Shown: piece after piece, positions 1-8,558 of the stretch
How the letters are laid out: every line of letters starts with the position of its first letter
Numbering within the stretch: the first letter of the stretch is position 1
Assembly: GCA_905235445.1 (NCBI GenBank)
Contig: CAJOLJ010000029.1
Span: 1 to 52,845 of the forward strand
DNA from: an uncultured Bacteroidales bacterium
Lineage (GTDB): Bacteria; Bacteroidota; Bacteroidia; Bacteroidales; UBA932
Reading direction: 5' to 3'
Length of the DNA: 52,845 nucleotides
Program-made: the position numbers and the translations under genes
Notes under the pieces: generated by a model
Databases searched by the model: none
Told to the model about the DNA's origin: nothing
Seen by the model: the letters and a program-made list of their open reading frames with translations, nothing else

Positions 1-24
1 TTCTCATCTGTCTTAGAAAAATAA

Positions 25-250
25 ATGCGCCACTGTTCGGTCACATATCTGCCTTAATCCTCCTTGCCGCTGTCCTTTCCTGCGGCAAGGAGCCGGCCTC
101 TGAGCCGGCTTCCCCGGACCTGACTGTGCTCATCGGCTCGGACGGATACGGGGACTGCAGTTATAACGACACGATTCCCGTGGGTATTCCGGGCTTCTGC
201 AAGGATTATCAGGACGCGGTGCTGACTCCATTTGCAAAACCCCAGGAAAT
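25..250 (+). pseudogene. Decayed 5' fragment of a BMP-like lipoprotein (paralogue of 3050-4066)
   Basis: The first codons (ATGCGCCA) match the start of the intact gene at 3050. A frameshift follows almost at once, because the ATG frame reaches TAA within 11 codons. From about 30 the shifted frame reads a lipoprotein signal ending LSCGKE and then DLTVLIGSDGYGD and SYNDT, closely matching ELTVLIGTDGYGDGSYNDT of the intact copy. Similarity fades by about 210-250, and no 3' portion is found. It is therefore a truncated, frameshifted duplicate. The remaining coding potential from the GTG at 126 is only 62 residues and is unlikely to be a real product. Confidence 0.8.
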
Positions 251-687
251 GCCCGAACTTACAAAAGAGCCAACCTTAAGATTATCAGTCTTTTACAAAC
301 AATCCCTTTCGTAAAACCATTTGTAAGTCATTTGTAATTGACGCACTTTACGAATGATTCCATGAAGCAGTCGAAGCATGAAGTCTTTGACTGCCTCGAT
401 ATGTACATGCGCATGAGGTTGACGGAACCAATTGGAAAGATTACTTCTCGACGGACTTCATCAGGGATATGGCGGAGCAGCTCGGCCTCTTAAAAGATAC
501 GACCGGTGGTGATGGGCCCAACGGCCAAGGGGAGAGGGCCACCCGGAGCGACTAGGGAGAGCAGGGTGCCTCGACCGACCCGAAAAGTGCATAGGGGCTA
601 GAATTGCCGATTCTTTATTCAACATAGTTAGCGAGCCGTTTGGCAAAACCGACTGTGGGAGTTATTTTGCAAAAGTTTGACAATAAT
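251..687. other. Degenerate intergenic stretch
   Basis: No intact gene is visible. An open plus-strand run at about 421-555 reads GTNWKDYFSTDFIRDMAEQL and ends at a stop; it looks like the tail of a lost protein that I cannot name. A 9-bp direct repeat CATTTGTAA occurs at 318-326 and 329-337, 11 bp apart start to start. A weak promoter-like pair (TTTG at 639-642 and TATTTTG at about 663) precedes the ATPase fragment at 688. Confidence 0.45.
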
Positions 688-867
688 ATGATTGTCCAGT
701 TTTCAGTCGAGAATTACCTTTCGTTCAAAGAACAAAGCACACATTCTATGGTGGCAAGGAAGATTCCTCAAAAGGATTGTTTTTTAGCGCAAAATCAATC
801 TTTCACGGGAAAGGCATATAAGATATTCGAAATCATGTGTATATTTGTAGAATATGGAAAGAAATGA
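688..867 (+). pseudogene. N-terminal remnant of an AAA-family ATPase (AAA_15/21 type)
   Basis: The first 24 residues, beginning MIVQFSVENYLSFKEQ and continuing STHSMVA, are the typical opening of Bacteroidota ATP-binding proteins of the AAA_15/AAA_21 group, where a beta strand precedes the Walker A region. The reading frame ends after 59 residues, before any Walker A motif, and nothing resembling the rest of the ATPase follows. It is a truncated remnant. Full-length relatives are around 400 residues and often occur in defence or accessory regions. The family call rests on the N-terminal signature only. Confidence 0.6.
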
Positions 868-965
868 CGCACTTACATACGAACCCCCATGCTGCCAGAT
901 TATAATCCTTCAGCCTGGGAGGATACTTAATAGGAGCTCGCGGGCTACTACCAAAGACATCGATT

Positions 966-2672
966 ATGAAGAACTTTAAATCCATTCCGCTCATCATTCT
1001 CGTCTTTCTTGCGTGCCAGCGCCAGGAAGTTCCCCTGCCGCCCACCGAGGAGCCCGGTACAGACCCGGTGCCTCTGCTGGTGGAGCATACGCTTTATGCG
1101 TCTACGCCGGGCGAGGATGCTCCCCAGACCCGTACCCAGGTGTACGTGATGAATGACAAAAAGATTCTTTGGACCGCACACGAAAGTATTTCCATCCTGT
1201 CCGGGGGCGGGAATTACCCGTTTGTGGGCGATAACGACCTACCTGCCGCAGATGCCAGTTTTACCGGAGAGGGTCCTGCCGACCTTGGCAACTACATTGC
1301 CCTGTATCCGTACAATGCATCGGCAAGCTACGACGGGGGATATGTTTCCACCACGCTGCCGTCCATCCAGACCGGCAAGGCCGGCACTTTTGCCGATGGA
1401 TACCTTATCACCGCCGACGATGCCACCGGAAGCAGCATCTCCTTCAACCACGTGTGCAGCGGCCTTCGTTTCGGGGTAACCCGGAACGATATCAAAGCCG
1501 TGAGCATCCGGGGCAACAACGGGGAGAAGATTGCCGGTGATTTCCGCTTCGGTTTTGCTTCGGAAGATAAACCCGTAGCGGAATCCGGTACGGAGCAGTG
1601 CGTAACCCTAAGGGCTCCCGGTGGCTATTTTGAAACAGGGACGTACTATTATATCGTCATTCTTCCTACGGTTTTTTCCAATGGATTTACCATTATTGCC
1701 GATACCGGAAGTGAGACTGGCTCTCTTGTTTTTAACTCCAGCGTAACCTTCTCTCCCGGCATTTTCAAGAATATTACCGGATTCCTCAATGAGAGGATTC
1801 CCGCTTGGTCTGCATCCCAAGTATACTACGGCCCGCAGAACAGTTTCTGCCTGCGGCCGGGCGGGAGCGTTTCCTTCGACATTTCGCCCCGTTTGATTGA
1901 AGGGGACTGGCAACGTGGATGCGTGCCGGCGATGGCCGATATACCGGATGCCGCCGAGGTGCTGTGGGGCGAAAGTGCCATTTCCGCCGCCTCGATATCT
2001 GACAGCAAGCTGACGGTCACCGCCTCCGCCACGCCCGGCAGCGCCCTCGTGGCCATAAAGAAAGGCGACACCATCCTCTGGTCCTATCTCATCTGGGTTA
2101 CGGAATCGGCCCCGGTAGAAACCGCACTTCCCGGCGGGGCGGTCATTCAGTCCACACTGGGCGGCAACTGCTATTTCCAGTGGGGCCGCAAGGATCCGCT
2201 GGTGGACGGCAGCCCCCTCATCTCCTATCCGGATGGAGATGCGAATGCCCTTTCGACATCCATCCGGAAGCCCAACTGTTTCATCGACCAAGGCACCAAC
2301 GGTTTTGACTGGTATGCTGAAAACTTAAATAATCAGGATGCCACTCTATGGGGCGGCACGAGCGGCAGCAAAACCGTCTGGGACCCCTGTCCGGCCGGCT
2401 GGCGCGTGCCAACGGTGGCTGATTTCAACGTAGAAGCATTGACGGAAGCGTATGCAGCAAGTTTTGATAAACTAGGTCTTCTTGTTCCTGGAGGGGATTC
2501 CGCTGAGAGTAATGGTGATTATGGTTGGGATGCAGACTGCTGGACCCGTGAAGACGTTGACACTAAAGCTAATTCTCTACTGATGGAGACAGACGGTTAT
2601 GGGTTCAAAAAATTCAGTATAGTAGGGAATACCCGTTACATGGGCCTTTCTGTTCGCTGCGTAAAAGAATAG
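966..2672 (+). CDS. Lipoprotein with fimbrillin-like N-terminal and FISUMP-type C-terminal domain
   Basis: 568-residue predicted lipoprotein: signal peptide with lipobox FLAC, Cys17. Residues about 40-270 resemble the fimbrillin-like (Mfa_like_1) fold of Bacteroidota surface proteins (TRT strand, alternating Ser/Thr/Gly strands, SFNHVCSGLRF). Residues about 395-568 carry the Fibrobacter-succinogenes-type major paralogous domain, with its hallmark WDPCPAGWRVPT and a terminal VRCVKE. Such proteins are normally exposed on the outer membrane. It is the first gene of an operon: the next lipoprotein starts 19 bp downstream. No catalytic motif is seen, and an adhesive or structural role is inferred only from fold class. 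Confidence 0.85.
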   Translation: MKNFKSIPLIILVFLACQRQEVPLPPTEEPGTDPVPLLVEHTLYASTPGEDAPQTRTQVYVMNDKKILWTAHESISILSGGGNYPFVGDNDLPAADASFTGEGPADLGNYIALYPYNASASYDGGYVSTTLPSIQTGKAGTFADGYLITADDATGSSISFNHVCSGLRFGVTRNDIKAVSIRGNNGEKIAGDFRFGFASEDKPVAESGTEQCVTLRAPGGYFETGTYYYIVILPTVFSNGFTIIADTGSETGSLVFNSSVTFSPGIFKNITGFLNERIPAWSASQVYYGPQNSFCLRPGGSVSFDISPRLIEGDWQRGCVPAMADIPDAAEVLWGESAISAASISDSKLTVTASATPGSALVAIKKGDTILWSYLIWVTESAPVETALPGGAVIQSTLGGNCYFQWGRKDPLVDGSPLISYPDGDANALSTSIRKPNCFIDQGTNGFDWYAENLNNQDATLWGGTSGSKTVWDPCPAGWRVPTVADFNVEALTEAYAASFDKLGLLVPGGDSAESNGDYGWDADCWTREDVDTKANSLLMETDGYGFKKFSIVGNTRYMGLSVRCVKE

Positions 2673-2691
2673 AAAACAAAATATAAAAATA

Positions 2692-3045
2692 ATGAAGACA
2701 AGAACATTCTCTTTGGTTTTATTATTGGCCGTGATTCCATTTGTGTCGTGCCAAAAAGACAATCCGGAAGAAAATGAGAATCTTGTGGAGATTGACGATG
2801 CTTCCTCCTTCATCGGGCATTTCGTCAGCCTGGACGAAAACGGTCAAGTGGCGCTCTACCTTAGCGGTTACCTTTTGAACGAGACTGATCCTACGGAAAT
2901 CTCCTACACGCAACTCCCTACGATTTACCAGGATATGGTGAACCGGAGCCATAATATGAAGAATACCGGCGTCAACGATGTCGATTGGGTATTCATGGAA
3001 GAGCAACTTGATAGGGTGAGGTCCTTCAGGGACGCTACATATTAG
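2692..3045 (+). CDS. Small lipoprotein of unknown function
   Basis: 117 residues with a clear lipoprotein signal (FVSC, Cys20), followed by an acidic linker and a compact domain with no motif I recognise. It sits 19 bp after the fimbrillin/FISUMP lipoprotein and 4 bp before the next lipoprotein, so it is almost certainly co-transcribed and perhaps part of the same surface complex. The full length and clean boundaries suggest a real gene rather than a fragment. I assign no function. Confidence 0.75.
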   Translation: MKTRTFSLVLLLAVIPFVSCQKDNPEENENLVEIDDASSFIGHFVSLDENGQVALYLSGYLLNETDPTEISYTQLPTIYQDMVNRSHNMKNTGVNDVDWVFMEEQLDRVRSFRDATY

Positions 3046-3049
3046 ACAG

Positions 3050-4066
3050 ATGCGCCATTACCGAATATATTCCCTGCTGACTGTCCTGCTCCTTCTCCTT
3101 TCCTGCGGGAAGGAACAGCAGCCTAAGCAGGAGACTGCTGCCCCGGAGCTTACGGTGCTTATCGGCACGGACGGCTATGGCGACGGTAGTTATAACGACA
3201 CGATGCTCGAGGGGATCCTTAGTTTCTCGGAGGATCATCCGGATGTAAAGCTTACCCTCCGGCAGCCGGAAAGCATTGCCGATGCCGGGAAGCGTCTGGA
3301 CGAGTGGCTGGCAGCCGAGTCATCGGCAGACCGTGCAATCATTCTCGCCAGCAACAGTTACGAGGACATCCTTCGCGGGAAAACGGCCCCAAAAAACGGC
3401 CGAGTGCTCATCCTGGAAACAGATGATGTCTTCCCGGGACATTCCTCCTACATCATTCGCCGCTACGGCGCCTCCTGGCTCTGCGGAGCCATGTCCAGCT
3501 ATTTCACAGGCATTATCTTCAAAGCTATGGACGGCAACGATATGATTGAAGAGAGCGCCCGCGGCTTTTCCGACGGCTTCGGCGCGGTTTCCGGCAATAA
3601 ACTGTACACCTGGACGCTGGCCGATGGCCCCGAAGGCTTTGCTATGAGAGACAGTACGTACCGTTTCGTTTACAGGAAGTACGAGGAGTTTTATACGTCC
3701 GGAGAATACTTTGGCAACATTTTGTTCTTCCCACTTCTGGGAGGCTCCCTGCCCGGTCTTTTTGACTACAGCAGGTACAATGGCTTTATCCACATTGCCG
3801 GGATGGACGTGGACTGTACGGCCATCAATCCAGCGATTGTCCCTTACTCCCTGTGCGTAAACAACCATCTTGTCCTGAAGATGTATCTGGAGGACTGGCT
3901 CTCCGGAAAATCCTGGCCGGAGCACCAGCAGTTTGGACTGGAAAGCGAATTCGTCCAGGTGGTTCCAAACCCACAATACACTTTCGCCAATCAGGATATG
4001 GTGGCCTTGAATAAAGAGTTTTATTCCCAAGCCGTTGAAAAAGAGAAAGAATATGGGAAGGAGTAA
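3050..4066 (+). CDS. BMP/PnrA-like substrate-binding lipoprotein
   Basis: 338 residues. The lipobox is LLSC (Cys19). The segment after it, VLIGTDGYGDGSYNDTMLEG, matches the opening strand and loop of the basic membrane protein (BMP/PnrA/Med) family, whose usual form is GxGDxSFND. A later GMDVDC and the helix with LVLKMYLEDW fit the second lobe of that type I binding fold. In other bacteria these proteins feed nucleosides to ABC transporters, but no permease or ATPase is encoded nearby. Here it may act as a receptor. It overlaps the start of the next gene by 14 bp (from the ATG at 4053). A decayed second copy lies at 25-250. Confidence 0.78.
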   Translation: MRHYRIYSLLTVLLLLLSCGKEQQPKQETAAPELTVLIGTDGYGDGSYNDTMLEGILSFSEDHPDVKLTLRQPESIADAGKRLDEWLAAESSADRAIILASNSYEDILRGKTAPKNGRVLILETDDVFPGHSSYIIRRYGASWLCGAMSSYFTGIIFKAMDGNDMIEESARGFSDGFGAVSGNKLYTWTLADGPEGFAMRDSTYRFVYRKYEEFYTSGEYFGNILFFPLLGGSLPGLFDYSRYNGFIHIAGMDVDCTAINPAIVPYSLCVNNHLVLKMYLEDWLSGKSWPEHQQFGLESEFVQVVPNPQYTFANQDMVALNKEFYSQAVEKEKEYGKE

Positions 4067-6166
4067 ATTGCTGCTGCATACATTGTTACCCATGTTGCTA
4101 ATCTGTGCATGCAACGGGAAAGAACCGCTGGAAACTGAGCAGAAGGTGATTTCCTACAAGGTGGCTGTAGTGCTGCCGGCGTCGGAGAAAGAGGACCTTT
4201 CCAAGATAGTGGACTGGGCTCAGGAAACCATCAAAACCGCCCAGCAGGGACAGGAAAGCCGCATAGAACTGTCCTTGGAATGGATTGACGAGGAAGGCCC
4301 CACTATGGCCCAGGAGGTTTCACGGGTGACCCACGACGATTCATACGCGGCCATCATCGGCCCGCGTTACAGCCGTAGTGCCCGGACAATCGCGCGGGAG
4401 AGCCTTTCCTACCGCATCCCCGTCCTGGCTCCGTCGGTCACTTCCACTGAATTCCAGCGCATCTACGCGGGAAGCAATATGACAGAGCCCAATGTCTTCT
4501 GCCTGGCCGAAAACGATATGGCGCAGTGTCAGGCAATGCTCTCGAAGGCCCGGGCAAACAACTATTCCCGCATCTCCCTGATCTCCAGGGACGGAAAGAA
4601 AGACGATTATGCCGCTTCCTTCCAGCAGTTCTACGCCTATCTGGCGCGCGAGATGGACATGACTGTGGAGGAAACGTACTTCTATGAGAATAAGGCGGAG
4701 CTGGAATCGGCCGTCCAGAGATTCGTCGCCGCCGAGGAGGCGCCGAGGAGGATTCCCCATTTCCCGGCGTGCTCTTCTTCGTTCCTTCATCGGCCCGGGA
4801 CATGCTGGACTTTGACGAAGCCCTGGGGCGGAGCGGCGAGCTCAGCTACATAGACATCGTCTGCACCGACATGGCCTACGACTTCTCCCTGGAAGGGAAG
4901 CTGAAGAACTACAACTACGAGGGGACGGCCCTCGCTTCCAGACCCGGAGAAGGGTTCGACGTCGCCTGGAAGACCCGCTTCGGGACGCTTCTCCCCGGAG
5001 GCTACGCCCAGCTATATGACTGTTTCTATCTTCTGGCTATGGCGGCAACAGTCGTAGAAGGCGGGGGGGCGGCTTCCATCAGGGAAGCCATTATGAAACT
5101 CACCTCAGCAGACAAGGCTTCCGCACCCATCTATCCCTGGACAGCTTCGGGTATGCGTGATGCCTTCCTGGCGGCAAAGGCGGGGGATTACAGGCGCGTC
5201 ACAGGTGTTTCCGGCCCGCTTGGATTCGAGAGCCAGACGCATATCTGCCAGCTTGGCACAACCTACAGCACCTGGACATATACTGGTGGCCGATTTGTGG
5301 AGTCAGGGCGTTTTTCCCGCAATTATACCGGCGGAGACCTCTGGAACTGGACCAACACCCGGATAGTTGATATTTTTGACTGGGAGGCCGCAGACCTTTC
5401 TTATCCGGAGCTTGAGGATAACTACGCGGTGGTTATAGCCACCTCCACCGGACGGAATAACTATCGTCACCAGGCCGATGCGCTGGCCCAGTACCAGATG
5501 CTCAAGGGCTTCGGCTATGACGACGACCACATAGTCCTTATCCTGGAGGACGACCTTGGCTCTGACGTCCACATTACCCCGGGCGGGGAGAACCTTCGCA
5601 CTGGCGCAAAAATAGACTACAAAACCAGCCGGGTAACGGAGGATGACCTCCGGAATATTTTCTCGGGTACGGTCACCGAGCGCACCCCGGCGGTGGTCCA
5701 GGGTGGTCCCGGCACCAACGTGTTTCTCTTCTGGAGTGGCCACGGCGCCCACGACGAGATGCTGAAATGGGCCAATTCCGACCTAGATGCAGAGACGTTC
5801 CGTGGCCTGCTGGAGGCGGCCCAGGGGCATTACCGGAAGATGCTGGCAGTGATGGAAACCTGCTACAGCGGCTCCATCGGCACGTATTGCGAGGGGCTTC
5901 CCGGCGTGCTGCTGCTCTGTGCGACCAGCAGCGGTGAAACCTCCCACGCCGATATCCTGGAAGACGGGATCTATCTTTCCAACCGTTTCACCCGCATTTT
6001 CCGCAGCGAGGTGGAGGCCAATCCGTCCATCTCCATCCACGACCTCTACTACCAACTCGCCACCCACACCACCGCCTCCCACGCCGGCCTATACAACGAC
6101 GCATTCTACGGGAATATCTACCGAAACACCCTGCAGGAATTCCTGATTCCTGCAGATACGAAATAA
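4053..6166 (+). CDS. Type I periplasmic-binding protein fused to C13 (legumain-like) cysteine peptidase, lipoprotein, frameshifted
   Basis: As written it is split into 4053-4853 (an alternative ATG lies at 4035) and an overlapping frame running to 6166. An exact 11-bp tandem duplication (4730-4740 and 4741-4751) causes the shift. Removing one copy gives a continuous 700-residue protein reading FVAAEEDSPFPGVLFFVP across the join. Order: lipobox ICAC (Cys20); Peripla_BP_6-like receptor fold at about 35-390; linker; C13 peptidase from about 450, beginning NYAVVIATS and NYRHQAD. Catalytic His560 lies in FWSGHGAH and Cys600 in METCYSGS. C13 includes legumain and the GPI transamidase subunit Gpi8, which cleave or transfer after Asx. 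It follows a second binding-protein lipoprotein. A tethered ligand-sensing protease is an inference. Confidence 0.85.
4730..4751 (+). repeat. Exact 11-bp tandem duplication causing a frameshift
   Basis: CGCCGAGGAGG occurs twice back to back (4730-4740, 4741-4751). Eleven is not a multiple of three, so the second copy moves the reading frame. Deleting either copy rejoins the two halves of the binding-protein/C13-peptidase gene without any other change. Confidence 0.95.
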
Positions 6167-6248
6167 CTCCGCTGAATCACTTCAGTTTGGTTTTTGTGTG
6201 ACTCCTGCAGGGATAATGTAATCTCCTGTTCCCTGCGGTTGAGTTGCA

Positions 6249-6765
6249 CTATGCCAGAAGGACCAGCAGGAACGGATGCTTGGAGGTGTCAGTTATCCCG
6301 GCCAAACCCTTGAACAGCCAGAAGATGAAAAGGAAAGCTAGCAATAGCGTGACCGCTGTCAAGATTCCCCGGTTCACGCCTTGGCGACGCTCGTCATCCA
6401 ATGATGCTATACGAAGAAGATGGGTTGCCGAGAGACGAGAAAACAAGCATTCTGCCGGTACTGATATTTCGACCTTTTCTTCTGATTCTGAACCTGTTAC
6501 AAATTCGGCGATTGGCAATCGCCGAATTACCAACGTGCTATTAGAAAGGTATCCAACAACTTCAACTCCAAGCTGCGGATATACAGAATATAGTCGTCTG
6601 AATTCGCGGAATCGGCGCTCTGTAAGCCCTATTTTCTTAACACGTATTTCAAGATTCTTAAGAAGTTTCTCTCCATATGCGGCACGGTCCTCCCATGTTG
6701 CTCAAACTCTACGATATAGTATCCTATCAGCCAATTTCTTGCAGTCAGGACAAGGTTGACAGCGT
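6249..6765 (-). pseudogene. Decayed DUF1016 (YhcG) PDDEXK nuclease, N-terminal domain
   Basis: Reading the minus strand from about 6765: AVNLVLTARNWLIGYYIVEF, then, after loss of one base near 6688, DRAAYGEKLLKNLE, GLTERRFREFRRLYSVYPQL and FSRLSATHLLRIASLDDE. This is the DUF1016 N-terminal domain of YhcG-type nucleases. The PDDEXK nuclease half is absent. After about 6340 the frame continues into an unrelated hydrophobic stretch (TAVTLLLAFLFIFWLF) and stops at 6249. So it is frameshifted, truncated and joined to other sequence. The family match is strong; the product is surely non-functional. Confidence 0.75.
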
Positions 6766-7134
6766 GGGCGGCTTGTGCCTGAAGGGTCTCATGGACCGAG
6801 TTGATATTCTACTAACGACCCACAATTCATAACTCACAGTTCATATTTCTGCGAAGATAATCACATATTCCAGTTTCAAATCATTGTCCACCCTGCAGGC
6901 CTTTTGTCGGAAGGCAATGTCGCGGAGGGCAAAGTCATCGCGAAACTCCTGTTGGTGGAAGAAACCTGTTTTGTATCTTCACATCATCAATAGTTCAGCC
7001 ATCTGTGAGCGAACATCGAAGTTGATGAGCAAGCCATTATCTGACATCCTTGCTCACCTGCTGAAGGTGGCAAAGAATTTGCAAGATTTGACATCCGAAC
7101 GAAAAAAGAACACCTATACAAAAAAATATTGACC
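6766..7134. other. Intergenic region with an unassigned minus-strand remnant
   Basis: On the minus strand, about 6984 to 6841, an open run of about 45 residues reads QQEFRDDFALRDIAFRQKAC and ends EYVIIFAEI-stop. It looks like the C-terminal tail of a lost protein, perhaps part of the same decayed accessory block as the DUF1016 remnant. I cannot assign a family. No tRNA or clear promoter is seen before the gene at 7135. Confidence 0.35.
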
Positions 7135-8175
7135 ATGAAAAAGATTTGCATCCTTGCAGCTGCCGCCCTTCTTCTTTCGCAGGTAACATTCGCCCAGGTT
7201 TGCGCCTTTCAGGTAGATGGGACAAAGATTTCCTTCAATTCAAAAGAGATAGACATCCATGACGTGGGAGACATAATTGCCGGGTTCGATTCCGAATTCC
7301 AGGATATCTTCGTCTATGTCACTTACGACACTCCGCTTGGTCTGGCAAATGACTTGAAGGCTATGATCGAGGGTTCCAGCACTTCGGGAGTTGTTTTCCT
7401 GAACCCTGAACGCAGCACCGACTTTCCTCGCTTTTATGGACCGAAGATGGTGTACCACACCAACTTTATCGAGATGGAACTGCTCAAAAAAGGCAACATC
7501 GCCACCTTCACCAACACGAATGAGGACCCGTGGGATTTCATCCTGAGCGGGGCCGCCCCAGATGACTACGCATACAACAGTACCAGGATGGAGAACTACA
7601 TCCGTACTCCCCGCAACGTAGGCGATCATGGTGCCCAGACCGAGTGGACAAACAAATTCGACGGCGTGGTGCTGAATCTCTCTTACCAAACCCCCATGGG
7701 AGTGCTTTATTCTTTCGATAAATACCTCAACCAGGATGGACTTCCTTACATGAATGTCGTCTATCACACCGAAGGGACTCCCCTGTGTCCCGAAAAATGG
7801 TTCACCATCCGTGATACTGCCCTACAGGATTACGACTTTGAGAGGGTCCTGCCCGGAGGAGAAGTTCAGGCCATCTACAATGGAAAGGACATCAAGTCTT
7901 TCAGCGACACCGAAAATGCCTACGCATCCATAAGCGCCCTCAAGGGCAAGGAAGCCCGTCCTGGCAAAGGCCGCGCTGTCGTGGAATTCGAAATCACTCC
8001 TCTCGGAACCGTTCAGAATGCTAAAATCCTCCGTCCATCCGCAATTGCCGGCCTGGATGAAGTGATAGTCGATTTCATTAGCAGAAAGCAACTGTGGGAA
8101 CCTCAGTTCGTAGGTGGAAAACCTGTCGTCGTCAAGGTATCATGTCCCATCTACGGTGAGATTAGCCAGTGGTAA
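7135..8175 (+). CDS. Secreted protein with TonB C-terminal-like domain
   Basis: 346 residues starting at MKKICILAAAALLLSQ, a cleavable signal peptide ending FAQ. A GTG/TTG two codons upstream is less likely. The last 75 residues (VEFEITPLGTVQNAKILRPS, then GLDEVIVDFISRKQLWEPQF, then VVVKVSCPI) match the TonB_C fold. The middle, about residues 25-260, has no family I know. Usual TonB proteins are anchored by an N-terminal transmembrane helix and have a proline-rich spacer. Here there is neither, so it is probably a periplasmic protein that borrows the domain. It is monocistronic and ends before the terminator at 8259. Confidence 0.75.
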   Translation: MKKICILAAAALLLSQVTFAQVCAFQVDGTKISFNSKEIDIHDVGDIIAGFDSEFQDIFVYVTYDTPLGLANDLKAMIEGSSTSGVVFLNPERSTDFPRFYGPKMVYHTNFIEMELLKKGNIATFTNTNEDPWDFILSGAAPDDYAYNSTRMENYIRTPRNVGDHGAQTEWTNKFDGVVLNLSYQTPMGVLYSFDKYLNQDGLPYMNVVYHTEGTPLCPEKWFTIRDTALQDYDFERVLPGGEVQAIYNGKDIKSFSDTENAYASISALKGKEARPGKGRAVVEFEITPLGTVQNAKILRPSAIAGLDEVIVDFISRKQLWEPQFVGGKPVVVKVSCPIYGEISQW

Positions 8176-8258
8176 AGGGTTCTTCGTATTTCTACGATAT
8201 CCTCCACATGGATGGCAATCGTAGATAATGCAATCCTCCACCTCCGAAACTTTCCCTG

Positions 8259-8297
8259 ACAACAGGAATGGTGAAATACCTTTCCTGTTGTTTTTTC
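8259..8297 (+). terminator. Rho-independent terminator after the TonB_C gene
   Basis: A 10-bp perfect stem ACAACAGGAA / TTCCTGTTGT with a 13-nt loop is followed by a run of T. It lies 84 bp downstream of the stop at 8175. Confidence 0.8.
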
Positions 8298-8400
8298 TTG
8301 TCCTCACGATTGACTTACTCATTGAGATATCCGGACATGCCGATGAGTGGGATGGCAATGCCCAGTAGTGATAATGAGGTGAGATCAGAGTGCGGATATC

Positions 8401-8419
8401 TTGTAAAATCCTTTTACAA
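8401..8419. promoter_or_regulatory. Inverted repeat upstream of the ABC exporter operon
   Basis: TTGTAAAATCCTTTTACAA is an 8-bp perfect inverted repeat with a 3-nt centre. It lies 140 bp before the first permease start, with a further TTGTAAAG half-site-like element at about 8433. No T-run directly follows, so an operator is more likely than a terminator. The rest of 8298-8558 holds no gene. Confidence 0.4.
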
Positions 8420-8558
8420 AAAGGGGCGCCTGTTGTAAAGATTTCATACTTACTCCTTTTTCATTATTATCACAACACTTTGATAATAAAAACCTTACGC
8501 TCAAAGGCTTGATTTTTGCGTTGTCTACTTCTGTTTCATAAGCTTTTTGGGGGTCGCA

